The notes below the pieces were generated by a model. That model did no database searches, was not told the origin of the DNA, and worked only from the letters and a program-made list of their open reading frames with translations. From the NCBI RefSeq assembly GCF_900110275.1, contig NZ_FODC01000001.1, forward strand, positions 969,198 to 1,033,197: 64,000 nt of DNA. The letters are read 5' to 3'. The translations under genes were made by a program, and so were the position numbers. Below, piece by piece: positions 26,657 to 35,942 of the stretch (the first letter of the stretch is position 1; every line of letters starts with the position of its first letter). The stretch comes from Duganella sp. CF517 (GTDB taxonomy: Bacteria > Pseudomonadota > Gammaproteobacteria > Burkholderiales > Burkholderiaceae_D).

Positions 26657-28411
26657 CTAATCGCCTCCGCCTTGCGCGGACAGGTCGAAGCCCAGCGTCA
26701 GCTTGCAGCCGCCGCCCGCCACATACTGGCCGATCTCGAAGCTGCCGCCCAGCGCCGCCACGCGCTGCGCCATGCCGATCAAGCCGAAGGACTCGCTCTT
26801 GCCGTGCTGCTGCGGCGCGATGCCGATGCCGTTGTCGGCCACGCTGAACACCAGGCGCCCGGGCCGCGCCGCCAGCACGATCTCGACATGGCTGGCGAGC
26901 GCGTGGCGCCGCACATTGCTCAACGCTTCCTGCATGGCGCGGAACAGCACGATCGCCATGTCCGACGTGATCGCCGCGAAGGTCGCCTCGCCGGGCAGGG
27001 TCAACGCGCAGGCCATGCCGCTGCGCTTGCGGAACTCGGCCGCCTGCCATTCCATCGCCGCCTGCAGGCCCAGATCGAGCACCGCCGGACGCAGCTCGTT
27101 CATGATGCCGCGCACGTTGCGGATCGTCGTATCGATATTCTCCAGCACCCCGTTGACGCGCTGGTGCAGGCGCGCGTGACGCTCGCCGGTGCGCACGCTG
27201 AGCATGGAGATGTCGATGCGCAGCGCCAGCAGGTTTTGTCCCAGTTCGTCGTGGATGTCGCGGGCGATGCGCTTGCGCTCATCCTCCTTGACCGTCTCCA
27301 GGTGCTCGGCAAGCTTGCGCAGCTGGTCGCGCGATTCCTGCAGCGCGGCCTCGGTGCGTTTGCGCTCGGCCACCTCCAGCGTCAGCAGGCGGTTCGCCTC
27401 GGTCAGCTCGGCGGTGCGCGCCGCCACCCGCCCATCGAGCTCGCGCGACAACTTGAGCAGGTCGGCCTCGGCGCGCTGGCGCGCGGTGATGTCGGAGAAC
27501 ACGCCGATGAAGTGGCTGATGGCGCCGTCCTCGTCGCGGATCACCGTCAGCGACATCGCCGCGACATACGGCACGCCGTCGCGCCGGCGGTTGAACACCT
27601 CGCCCTGCCACCTGCCGTAGGCGCACAGGCAGCGCATCGCCTCGGCGTGGTAGCCCATGGGATGGGCGCCGGGCCGGCCCAGGAAGCGCGGATCACGGCC
27701 CAGCGCCTCCTCCACCGGATAGCCGGTCAGCCTGGTGAAGGCCGGATTGACGGAAACGATGCGCTTTTCGACATCGCACACCATCACGCCCTCGCCCATG
27801 CTGTCGATCACCTGGAAGGCGCGTCGGCGCGCCGCCTCGCGGGCGTCGGCGCTGCCGATGTCGGTCAGGATCATGCGGCACCTGCGGGCGGCGACATCCA
27901 GATTGGCCTCGATATGCACCTGGCGCTGGGCGCCGCCGCGCAGCGCGGCGAACAGCGGCACCTCCAGCACCGCGCGCCGTCCGCTGACCAGCAGCTCGGC
28001 CAGGAAACGGCGCAGGCCCGCCTGCGACTGCGGCGCCACGAACTGCTCGAACGAGCGGCCGCGCAGCTCCTCGCGGCGGCAGCCGAGCAAATCGCCGGCG
28101 GCGTGGTTGGCGCGCGTGATGCGCCCCTCCGGATCGAGCGACAGATAGCCGGCCGGCGCCTGGTCGTACAAGGCCGCGTAGTGCTCGCGCGCGGCCTCGG
28201 CCAGATCGCGCTCGGTCTGCACTTCGGCCAGCGCCACGTTCTGCATATCGAGCTCGATCTGGCTCACCTGCAGCTCGTGCCAGCGCTTGAGCGTTTCGCT
28301 GTCGGCGTCGGCCGGCGGCGGACGTCCGGTCTTGGCCAGCGCGGCGACCGCCTGCTCGGCCACGTAGCGCAGCCGGTCGGGATCGAGTTCGGGGCGCTGG
28401 CGCTTGTTCAT
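26657..28411 (-). CDS. PAS-domain histidine kinase, HisKA_3 (NarL-type) family
   Basis: 584 residues, no membrane segment. Two PAS domains are present (about 78-195 and 200-320, the latter with IDSMGEGVMVCDVEKRIVSVNPAFTRLTGYP), followed by a coiled coil (about 325-385), a HisKA_3 H-box EDERKRIARDIHDELGQNLLALRIDISML, and a HATPase domain with RAMQEALSNVRRHA (N box) and VADNGIGIAPQQ. The phospho-His lies in ARDIHDE. Kinases with HisKA_3 normally partner LuxR-type response regulators, but none is encoded nearby. Its start overlaps the stop of the CheB-CheR-PAS fusion gene by four bases, so the two are coexpressed and likely act in one signalling pathway. Confidence 0.9.
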   Translation of the reverse strand: MNKRQRPELDPDRLRYVAEQAVAALAKTGRPPPADADSETLKRWHELQVSQIELDMQNVALAEVQTERDLAEAAREHYAALYDQAPAGYLSLDPEGRITRANHAAGDLLGCRREELRGRSFEQFVAPQSQAGLRRFLAELLVSGRRAVLEVPLFAALRGGAQRQVHIEANLDVAARRCRMILTDIGSADAREAARRRAFQVIDSMGEGVMVCDVEKRIVSVNPAFTRLTGYPVEEALGRDPRFLGRPGAHPMGYHAEAMRCLCAYGRWQGEVFNRRRDGVPYVAAMSLTVIRDEDGAISHFIGVFSDITARQRAEADLLKLSRELDGRVAARTAELTEANRLLTLEVAERKRTEAALQESRDQLRKLAEHLETVKEDERKRIARDIHDELGQNLLALRIDISMLSVRTGERHARLHQRVNGVLENIDTTIRNVRGIMNELRPAVLDLGLQAAMEWQAAEFRKRSGMACALTLPGEATFAAITSDMAIVLFRAMQEALSNVRRHALASHVEIVLAARPGRLVFSVADNGIGIAPQQHGKSESFGLIGMAQRVAALGGSFEIGQYVAGGGCKLTLGFDLSAQGGGD

Positions 28412-31026
28412 AGCGGCCCCGGACCATTCTGCATGGACCGTAGCTGCGCCTCCAGCAGTTTCGATTCGGTGATGTTGATAAAGGTGACCACCACCCCGTC
28501 GATCACGTTCTCCACCGTCCGATACGGCATGATGCGCACCGTATACCAGCCGCCGCTGCGCGTGGGGATCTGTTTTTCGCAGAACACCAGCGTGCGCAGC
28601 ACCTCCTGCGCGTCGGCCTCCAGCTCCGGATACAGCAGGTCGTTGACGATGTCGCCCAACGGCCGCTGGACGTCGCCCGGTATCAGCTTGTAGATGTGGG
28701 TGGTCTGGTCGGTGAAGCGGCGGATGCGCAGCTTGTTGTCGAGGAAGATGGTCGCCACATCGGTGCTGTTGAGCAGATTTTTCATGTCGCCGTTGACCAC
28801 CGACAGATCGTCCACCTTCGACTGCAGCTCGGCGTTGACGGTGTACAGCTCCTCGTTGAGCGACTGCATCTCCTCCTTGGAGGTGGTCAGCTCCTCATTG
28901 GTCGATTGCAGTTCCTCGTTGGTCGACTGCAGCTCCTCGTTGGCCGACTTGAGCTCCTCGCGCGAGGCCTGCATCTCGTCGCGCACCGCCTGGATCTCCA
29001 GGCGCGCCTGCGCCAGCTGCTGCTCGAGCTCCAGCACCTGCGGGTTGGCCGAGCGCGAACGGCGCCGTTCCGACGGCAGCGGCAAGGTGGCGAAGGTCAC
29101 CATCACGGTGCCCGACAGCGGTCCCGATTCCGGCATCGCCTCGGCCGTCAGGTCCAGCGCCTGCGACGGCCTGCCGGTCGCGTCGCGCTGTATCAGGCCG
29201 CGCACGGCGACCATGCCGTCGCCCTGGGCGGCGCGCTTGAGCAGGTCGGCCAGTTCGTGGCGCAGGCTGTCGCGCGCCATCGCGTGGATGTTCCAGTTGG
29301 CCTTGCCGGCTGCCGGCTCCAGGTAGGCGCCGGTGCGGCCATGGATATAGAGGATGTCGCCATGGACGTTGAGCAGCACGGCGGCCGGCGCGTGCTTTTT
29401 AAGCAGCAGCTGCTCGACCTGGGTTTGGAGGTTACCGTTCATGGATGGGCTGATAGGCTCGCTGGCAGAAGGAATGGACACGGTGTTGACACGCGTGGGG
29501 AAGTAGTTGGCCACGCGGTGGATGGACGCGTCCAGGCGCCGGTAGATGCGGCCGCCGCCGGACATCGGCGCGAACAATTCGTTGAAGTGGCCGGGCGTGT
29601 CGGCGCTGCCGAGCATCAGCAGGCCGCCGGTCTTGAGCGCGTAGTGGAACAGCGGGATCAATTGCTCCTGCAGCTTTGCGGTGAAATAAATCAGCAGGTT
29701 GCGGCAGCACAGGATATCGAGCTTGGTGAACGGCGGATCGGAAATGATGTTCTGGCGCGCGAAGATGATCGTGTTGCGCACGTCCTTGCGGATGCGGTAG
29801 CCGCCCTTCCCGCCTGGCATGAAGTAACGCTGCAGCAGTTCCGCGGAGACGTCGTCCTCGATGGCGGCGCCGAACACGCCCTGGCGCGCGCGGTCGATGG
29901 CGTCTTCGTCAAGGTCGGTGGCGAAGATCTGCAATGTGTAGCGCGCCGTGGGCCGCAGTTGCTCGAGCACCTCGTTGAAGGCGATCGCCAGCGAGTACGC
30001 CTCCTGGCCGGTCGAGCAGGCAGGCACCCATGCCTTGAAGGCGGCGCCCTCCGGATGCTCGGCCAGCAGTTGCGGCAACGCGCTCGCCATCAGGTACTCC
30101 CACACTTTGGGATCGCGGAAAAAGCTGGTCACGCCGATCAGCAGTTCCTTGAACAGCAGCTCGACTTCCGCCGGGTTGGCGTCCATATGGCCGACATAGG
30201 CGCCCAAGGTGAGGCACTGGCACAGCTTCATGCGGCGCTCGATGCGGCGCATGACGGTGCTCAGTTTATAGTCGGAGAAGTTGGCGCCGGTCTGCTTGAG
30301 CAGCAGCAGGAACAAGCGCTGCAGCGCCTCGCGCTGCGCCGAGGCCTGCGCCGGCAGACCGCCTTCGTGCCCGCCGCGCCACTCCGACAGGTGCGCCGGC
30401 ATCTCCGATGGCTGCGCGACGATGTCGACCACCTCGGCGTCGATGGCGCTCAGGGGCATCGGGTCGAAACGCGCCGATCCGGGCTGCTGCGCCATGGTCA
30501 GGCCACCGTTCTCGCGTATCGCCGCCAGCCCCTGGGTGCCGTCCATGCCCATGCCGGAGAGGACGATGCCAACCGCGCGCTCGCGGCCATGCCCGGCCAG
30601 CGCGCGGAAGAAACTATCGATCGGCAAGCGGAAACCGCGTCGCCCCGACGACGGCAGCAGCGCGAACCGGCCGCCCTCGAAGCCGAGGTTGCGATCGGGC
30701 GGGATCACGTAGACATGGTCCGCTTCGACCGCCATGCCCTCGGTCACCTCGGCCACCACCATCGGCGTTACCCGCTGCAGCAAATCGGGCAGCATGCCCT
30801 TGTGGAGCGGATCGAGGTGCTGCACGACGACGTAGGCGAAGCCGCTGGCCGGCGGCACCGCCACCAGGAATTCGCAGATCGGATCGAGGCCGCCGGCCGA
30901 GGCGCCGATGCCCACCACCGTCACCGGCGACGGCGCGGCGGCTGCAGGCGGCGGCGCGCCATCGGCGGCAGCGGCGCGGGAAACCATGGCGTTGGGAAGC
31001 GGGCGTTTCGTCATCGTGGCATTCAA
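28408..31026 (-). CDS. CheB-CheR-PAS fusion protein (receptor-modification type sensor)
   Basis: 872 residues. CheB methylesterase domain (about 30-215): Ser in GIGASAGGLDP, His in VVVQHLDPLH, Asp in GMGMDGTQGLAAI, all present. CheR methyltransferase domain (about 240-495): RRIERRMKLCQ, LIGVTSFFRDP, PACSTGQEAYSLAIAF and CRNLLIYF. A segment at about 500-640 carries a PAS-like domain, followed by a long coiled coil (about 660-745) containing three near-identical ELQSTNE heptads encoded by 21-bp DNA repeats, and a final PAS domain (about 750-865). Fusions of this type couple methyl-transfer-like modules to PAS sensing; the methyl target is usually unknown. It precedes and overlaps a PAS histidine kinase, which it probably controls. 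Confidence 0.9.
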   Translation of the reverse strand: MNATMTKRPLPNAMVSRAAAADGAPPPAAAAPSPVTVVGIGASAGGLDPICEFLVAVPPASGFAYVVVQHLDPLHKGMLPDLLQRVTPMVVAEVTEGMAVEADHVYVIPPDRNLGFEGGRFALLPSSGRRGFRLPIDSFFRALAGHGRERAVGIVLSGMGMDGTQGLAAIRENGGLTMAQQPGSARFDPMPLSAIDAEVVDIVAQPSEMPAHLSEWRGGHEGGLPAQASAQREALQRLFLLLLKQTGANFSDYKLSTVMRRIERRMKLCQCLTLGAYVGHMDANPAEVELLFKELLIGVTSFFRDPKVWEYLMASALPQLLAEHPEGAAFKAWVPACSTGQEAYSLAIAFNEVLEQLRPTARYTLQIFATDLDEDAIDRARQGVFGAAIEDDVSAELLQRYFMPGGKGGYRIRKDVRNTIIFARQNIISDPPFTKLDILCCRNLLIYFTAKLQEQLIPLFHYALKTGGLLMLGSADTPGHFNELFAPMSGGGRIYRRLDASIHRVANYFPTRVNTVSIPSASEPISPSMNGNLQTQVEQLLLKKHAPAAVLLNVHGDILYIHGRTGAYLEPAAGKANWNIHAMARDSLRHELADLLKRAAQGDGMVAVRGLIQRDATGRPSQALDLTAEAMPESGPLSGTVMVTFATLPLPSERRRSRSANPQVLELEQQLAQARLEIQAVRDEMQASREELKSANEELQSTNEELQSTNEELTTSKEEMQSLNEELYTVNAELQSKVDDLSVVNGDMKNLLNSTDVATIFLDNKLRIRRFTDQTTHIYKLIPGDVQRPLGDIVNDLLYPELEADAQEVLRTLVFCEKQIPTRSGGWYTVRIMPYRTVENVIDGVVVTFINITESKLLEAQLRSMQNGPGPL
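28891..28953. repeat. Three 21-bp tandem repeats in the coiled coil of the CheB-CheR fusion
   Basis: Three consecutive 21-base units (28891-28911, 28912-28932, 28933-28953), differing from each other at only a few bases, encode the heptads ELQSTNE/ELKSANE on the minus strand. Length changes in whole units would keep the reading frame and lengthen or shorten the coiled coil. Confidence 0.8.
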
Positions 31027-31173
31027 ACCAACCGTAGGGGCCCCGCCGCCTGCTACACAAAGGATGCGGGCAGCAGGGTATGTGGTTTTTGTCTACAACT
31101 TGCCAGATGATTATACAAAGGTAGCGCCCAAAAACCAAGCGGCCACGCCCGGGAGCGTGCGCCAGCGCGCCTT

Positions 31174-32631
31174 CTAGTCGCTTGCGGCATGCCAGCCGCC
31201 GCCCAGCGACTGGATCAAGGCGATGGCCGTCGCCTGGCGGTCCGCCTGCGACTGCACCAGCGCGCGGCGCGCGTTGAGCGCCGTGGTCTGGGCGGTCACG
31301 ACGTCGGTGTAGCCGACCTGGCCGGCCCGGTAGCGGTTCAGCATCTGCACCTCGACCTGGTCGGCCGCCTCCGATGCGATCCTGCGCAAGTCCTGCTGCT
31401 GCGCCAGCGCCCTGGTGGCCGACAGCTGGTTTTCGACGTCGGCGAACGCGGTCAGCACGGTCTGGCGGTAGCGGGCGATGGCGGCGTCGCGCGAGGCCTC
31501 GGCGCCGGCCACGCGGGCCCTGGTGGCGCCGGCGTCGAACAGCGTCTGCGCCGCCGACAAGCCCAGCGACCACAGGTTGTTGGAGGCGTTGAACAGCCCC
31601 GATGCGGCGTTGGAACCGACGCCGTAGGAACCGGTCAGATTCAGGCTCGGGAAATAGGCGGCGCGCGCGATGCCGATTTGCTCGTTGGCGGCGGCCACCG
31701 AGCGTTCGGCCGAGGCGATGTCCGGGCGGCGCTGCAGCAAGGTCGACGGCACGCCGGCCGGCACGTCCGGCACCGTGATATTCCACGGCGCCGGCGCCAG
31801 CGCGAAATCGCTGGCGGCCTTGCCCAGCAGGACGGCGATCGCGTGTTCGAGCGTGGCGCGCTGCCGCACCAAGGTGACCTGGTCGATGCGCGCGTTGGCC
31901 AGCTGGGTTTGCGCCTGCAGCAGATCCGACTTGGTGGTGACGCCGGCGTCGAAACGGTTCTGCGTGATCTGCAGCACGCGCTCGTAGCCTTCGGTGGTGG
32001 CGTCGAGCAGCGCCTTTTCGGCGTCGGCCTGGCGCAGCAGGAAGTAGTTGGTGGCCAGTTCGCCCTGGGCGGACAGGCGGGCGGCGGCCAGGTCGGCGGC
32101 GCTGGCCTGCAGGCTGGCCTGGGCGCTGTTGGTTCCCGCGCGCAGCCTGCCCCAGATATCCGGCTCCCAGCTGGCGCCGATGTTGGCGCGGTACTGGCTG
32201 GCGTTCTGCGTGTTGCCGCCGCCGCCGGAACGGGCGGCGGTGCCGTCCAAATCGACCGCCGGGAACAGCGCGGCGCGCTGTTCGACGACCAGCGCCCTCG
32301 CCTGCGCGTAGTTGGCGGCGGCGATGGCGACGTTCTGGTTCGAGACCTCGATGCCGTCGGCCAGCTGGTTCAGCAGCGGGTCACCGAACAACTGCCACCA
32401 CGGCCCGCGTTCGAGCGTATCGGCCGGCGCGGCGACGGTCCATCCGGCGGCGGCCTTCTCGGCGTCGGTGGCGGTTTCCTTGAAGGCCGCCGGCGTCGGC
32501 GTCTGCGGCAGCTGGTAGGCCGGGCCGACGGCGCAGCCTGCGCTCGCCAGCACGGCCAGGGTCAGGACCGCCAGCGCGACCGCCCGATGGCGCGGCGCTG
32601 GATGGAGGATGGTTGGTGCGTGTGGGTTCAT
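31174..32631 (-). CDS. RND efflux outer-membrane lipoprotein (NodT/TolC-like)
   Basis: 485 residues. The signal sequence ends in a lipobox ASAGC at about residue 33, predicting a lipidated outer-membrane channel of the NodT/OprM type. Typical OEP repeat features are present: GPAYQLPQTP, DPLLNQLADGIEVSNQNVAIAAANYAQARA, SWEPDIWGRLRAGTN and YRAGQVGYTDVVTAQTTALNARR. It is the last gene of the operon and overlaps the MdtC-like pump stop/start by four bases, so it should be the dedicated channel for the pump encoded upstream. Confidence 0.93.
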   Translation of the reverse strand: MNPHAPTILHPAPRHRAVALAVLTLAVLASAGCAVGPAYQLPQTPTPAAFKETATDAEKAAAGWTVAAPADTLERGPWWQLFGDPLLNQLADGIEVSNQNVAIAAANYAQARALVVEQRAALFPAVDLDGTAARSGGGGNTQNASQYRANIGASWEPDIWGRLRAGTNSAQASLQASAADLAAARLSAQGELATNYFLLRQADAEKALLDATTEGYERVLQITQNRFDAGVTTKSDLLQAQTQLANARIDQVTLVRQRATLEHAIAVLLGKAASDFALAPAPWNITVPDVPAGVPSTLLQRRPDIASAERSVAAANEQIGIARAAYFPSLNLTGSYGVGSNAASGLFNASNNLWSLGLSAAQTLFDAGATRARVAGAEASRDAAIARYRQTVLTAFADVENQLSATRALAQQQDLRRIASEAADQVEVQMLNRYRAGQVGYTDVVTAQTTALNARRALVQSQADRQATAIALIQSLGGGWHAASD

Positions 32632-35600
32632 GGTGTGCTCGGCGACGGATCGCTGTGAATTTCGCTTGAATGCTTGCTTAATTGTTCTTCGGACGGGCCG
32701 CGTCGGCGCAGCTTGTCCATCAGGATGTAGACCACCGGCGTGGTCAGGAGCGTCAGCAACTGGCTGGCGATCAGGCCACCGATGATGGCCACGCCCAGCG
32801 GCCGGCGCAGCTCCGAGCCCTCGCCGAAGCCGATCGCCAGCGGCAGCGCGCCGAGGGCGGCGGCCAGCGTCGTCATCAGGATGGGGCGGAAGCGCAGCAG
32901 GCAGGCTTCGCGCACCGCCTCGAGCGGCGACAGGCCGCGCGAGCGCTCCGCCTCCAGCGCGAAGTCGATGATCAGGATGGCGTTCTTCTTGACGATGCCG
33001 ATCAACAGGAAGATGCCGATCAAGGCGATCGTCGAGAACTCCATCTTGAAGATCAGCAGCGCCAGCACCGCGCCCACGCCCGCCGACGGCAGGGTGGTGA
33101 GCACGGTCACCGGATGGACCAGGCTTTCGTACAGGATGCCGAGCACGATGTAAATCACCACGATGGCCGCCAGGATCAGCAGCGGCAGCGACTTGTTGCT
33201 GTCCTGCGCCGACTTGGCGGCGCCGGCGAAGCTGCCGCGCACATTATTCGGCATGCCGATTTCCGCCTCCGCCGCCGCGATCTCGGCGGCGGCGTCGGAC
33301 AGGCTGGCGCCGTCGGCCAGGTTGAAGGCGATGGTCGTCGCCAGCTCGCCGTCCTGGTGGTTGATCGACGTCGCCGTCGAGCTTTCCGCGAACCTGGCCA
33401 TCGCCGACAGCGGCACCATGGTGGTGGCGGTGGTGCTCAGCGCGGAGCCCGACGACGCGTCCCTGACCGCCGGCGCGGCGACGTTGGCGGCGGTGGCCGT
33501 GCCGGCGGCCGTTGCGCCGGCCGCCGTCGCTCCGGTGCTCGTGGTCGTGCTCGCGGTCGTGGTGACCGTCGGCGCGCCGCTCGGATTACTGGCGGTGGGC
33601 GCCGGCAAGCCCTTCGACGGCACGTACACGTCCTTCAGCGATTCCGGACTCTTGGTGTAGTCGCGCGCCACCTCCATGATCACGTGGTACTGGTTCACCT
33701 CACCGTAGATGGTCGCGACCTGGCGCTGGCCGAAGCTGTTGTACAAGGCGTTGTCGATATCCCTGGCCGACACTCCCAGCCGCGAGGCGCTATCCTTGTC
33801 GACGGTGACGAAGGTTTCGACGCCGTTTTCCGCCTGGTCGCTGTCGACATCGACCAGCGATTTCTTAGCCTTCATCGCGTCCGCCAGGCGGGTGGCCCAT
33901 TTCTTCAAATCGGCCTCGTTGTCGCTTTTGAGCGTGTACTGGTTGTTGGCGTTGGCCGAGCGCCCGCCCGAGCGCAAATCCTGCACGGGACTGAGGAACA
34001 GGCTCACGCCCGTGACCTTGGCCAGCTTGGGCCGCAGGCGCGCGATCACGGCGTTGCCCGCCACGGAGCGCTCGCTGGCCGGTTTCAGGTTGATGAACAT
34101 GAAGCCGCCGCCGGCACGCCGCCCGCCGGTGAAGCCCACCACGGTGGCGACATCGGGATCGTCCTTGATGATGTTGACCAGTTGGCGCAGCTTGCCCTGC
34201 ATGGCCTGGAACGAGATGCTCTGGTCGGCGCGGATGCCGCCGCTGACCTGGCCCGTGTCCTGCTGCGGAAAGCCGCCCTTGGGAATGGCCGCGAACAGAT
34301 AGACATTCAGGCCGATCACGAACACGAGGCTGAGCATCACCAGCCAGACGCTCGACAGCGCCCAGTCCAGGCTATGTTCATAGCCCTTGAGGATCTTGTC
34401 GAAACCTGCTTCGAAGAAGCGCGCCACGCGGCCCGGCGGCTTGCCATGCTGGTCCGGCTTGAGCAGCCAGGCGCACATCATCGGCGTGGTGGTCAGCGAG
34501 ATCACCAGCGAGATCATCACCGCCGCCGACAAGGTGATGGCGAACTCCTTGAACAGCGCGCCGAACTGGCCGCCCATGAACAGCAGCGGGATGAACACCG
34601 CGATCAGCGAGAGGCTGATCGACAACACCGTGAAGCCCACTTCGCGCGCGCCCAGCAACGCCGCCGAAAGGCGGTCCATGCCGCCCTCGATATGGCGCTG
34701 GGTGTTTTCCAGCACCACGATGGCGTCGTCGACGACAAAGCCGGTGGCCACGGTCAGCGCCATCAGCGACAGGTTGTTAAGGCTGAACCCGAGCAGGTAC
34801 ATCACGCCGAAGGTGCCCAGCAGCGACACCACCGTCGCCACCGCCGGCACGATGGTGGCGCGCAGGTTGCGCAGGAAAACGCTCACCACCAGCACCACCA
34901 GCAGGATCGAGATGATCAGGGTGACCTCGATCTCGTGCAGCGAGGAGCGGATCGAATTGGTGCTGTCGCTGGCGATGGCGACGTTGACGTCCGGCGGCAT
35001 CTGCGCCTGCAACGCCGGCAGTTGCGCGCGCACGCTGTCGACCGTCTCGATCACGTTGGCGCCCGCCTGCGGCCGGATCAGCACCACGATCGCCGGCTGG
35101 CCGTTGAACAGGCCCAGATTGTTCACATCCTCGACGCCGTCGACCACCTCGGCCACGTCCTTGAGGCGGATCGCCGTCTCGTTGCGCCATCCGACCACTA
35201 GGTCCTGGTAGTCGCGCGCGTTGCGCCCGCCGCTGGCGTTGGCCGACTCGGTATAAATTTGCAGGCGGCGGCCCTGCCCTTGTAGCGCGCCGCGCGGACG
35301 GTTGGCGTTGGTGGCCTGGATCGCCGCGCGCACATCCTCCATCGACAGGCCGTAGCGGTTGAGCGCATACGGGTTGAGTTCCACGCGCACCGCCGGCAGC
35401 GAACCGCCGCCCAGTTCCACATCGCCCACGCCGGTCACCTGCGACAGGCGTTGCAGCACGGTGTTGGACACCGCGTCGTAAATCTGGCCCGGCGTGCGCG
35501 TTTTGGACGTCAGCGCCAGGATCATCACCGGCGAGCCGGAGGTGTTGGCCTTGCGGTAGGTCGGATTGCTGCGCAAGGTGGCCGGCAGATCGACGCGGCT

Positions 35601-35942
35601 GGCGTTGATGGCCGCCTGCACCTCGCGCGCCACCGCGTCGACGTTGCGGTTCAAATCGAACTGCAGGGTGATGTTGGCGGAGCTGGTGCTGGAGCTGGAC
35701 GTCATTTCGTTGACGCCCGCGATCACGCCCAGATGGCGCTCCAGCGGCGTCGAGACGCCGCTGGCCATGGTCGACGGGCTTGCGCCCGGCAGGTTGGCGT
35801 TGACCGTGATGATGGGGAAATCGACCTGCGGCAGCGGCGCCACCGGCAGCACGAAGAACGCGCCGATGCCGGCCAGCGCGATGCCGACCGTCAGCAGGAC
35901 GGTGGCGATCGGCCGTTTGACGAATGGCGACGACAGGTTCAC
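32628..35942 (-). CDS. mdtC: RND efflux transporter, MdtC-like inner-membrane pump
   Basis: 1104 residues, 12 predicted membrane helices with two large periplasmic loops. Characteristic sequences include FVKRPIATVLLTVGIALAG (N-terminus), RQVPVD-type segment FPIITVNANLPGASP, GFVVDDAIVVLENTQRHIEGG (helix 4 with proton-relay Asp pair), and GILYESLVHPVTVLTTLPSAGVGA. It is about 80 residues longer than the roughly 1025 of E. coli MdtC, because of an Ala/Thr/Ser-rich insertion at about 772-841, between the segment ending DVYV and the strand beginning MVPLS. It overlaps the adjacent genes by four bases on each side. The insertion is inside the second periplasmic loop, near the funnel or docking area. 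Substrates are unknown. Confidence 0.93.
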   Translation of the reverse strand: MNLSSPFVKRPIATVLLTVGIALAGIGAFFVLPVAPLPQVDFPIITVNANLPGASPSTMASGVSTPLERHLGVIAGVNEMTSSSSTSSANITLQFDLNRNVDAVAREVQAAINASRVDLPATLRSNPTYRKANTSGSPVMILALTSKTRTPGQIYDAVSNTVLQRLSQVTGVGDVELGGGSLPAVRVELNPYALNRYGLSMEDVRAAIQATNANRPRGALQGQGRRLQIYTESANASGGRNARDYQDLVVGWRNETAIRLKDVAEVVDGVEDVNNLGLFNGQPAIVVLIRPQAGANVIETVDSVRAQLPALQAQMPPDVNVAIASDSTNSIRSSLHEIEVTLIISILLVVLVVSVFLRNLRATIVPAVATVVSLLGTFGVMYLLGFSLNNLSLMALTVATGFVVDDAIVVLENTQRHIEGGMDRLSAALLGAREVGFTVLSISLSLIAVFIPLLFMGGQFGALFKEFAITLSAAVMISLVISLTTTPMMCAWLLKPDQHGKPPGRVARFFEAGFDKILKGYEHSLDWALSSVWLVMLSLVFVIGLNVYLFAAIPKGGFPQQDTGQVSGGIRADQSISFQAMQGKLRQLVNIIKDDPDVATVVGFTGGRRAGGGFMFINLKPASERSVAGNAVIARLRPKLAKVTGVSLFLSPVQDLRSGGRSANANNQYTLKSDNEADLKKWATRLADAMKAKKSLVDVDSDQAENGVETFVTVDKDSASRLGVSARDIDNALYNSFGQRQVATIYGEVNQYHVIMEVARDYTKSPESLKDVYVPSKGLPAPTASNPSGAPTVTTTASTTTSTGATAAGATAAGTATAANVAAPAVRDASSGSALSTTATTMVPLSAMARFAESSTATSINHQDGELATTIAFNLADGASLSDAAAEIAAAEAEIGMPNNVRGSFAGAAKSAQDSNKSLPLLILAAIVVIYIVLGILYESLVHPVTVLTTLPSAGVGAVLALLIFKMEFSTIALIGIFLLIGIVKKNAILIIDFALEAERSRGLSPLEAVREACLLRFRPILMTTLAAALGALPLAIGFGEGSELRRPLGVAIIGGLIASQLLTLLTTPVVYILMDKLRRRGPSEEQLSKHSSEIHSDPSPSTP
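33420..33628 (-). repeat. Low-complexity Ala/Thr/Ser insertion segment in the MdtC-like pump
   Basis: About 70 codons encode a run dominated by Ala, Thr, Ser and Gly (for example TASTTTSTGATAAGATAAG and TATAANVAAPAV). Sequence on both sides aligns with ordinary MdtC. The DNA contains short imperfect repeats of GCCGGC/GTCGTG type. The frame is maintained throughout. Confidence 0.75.
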
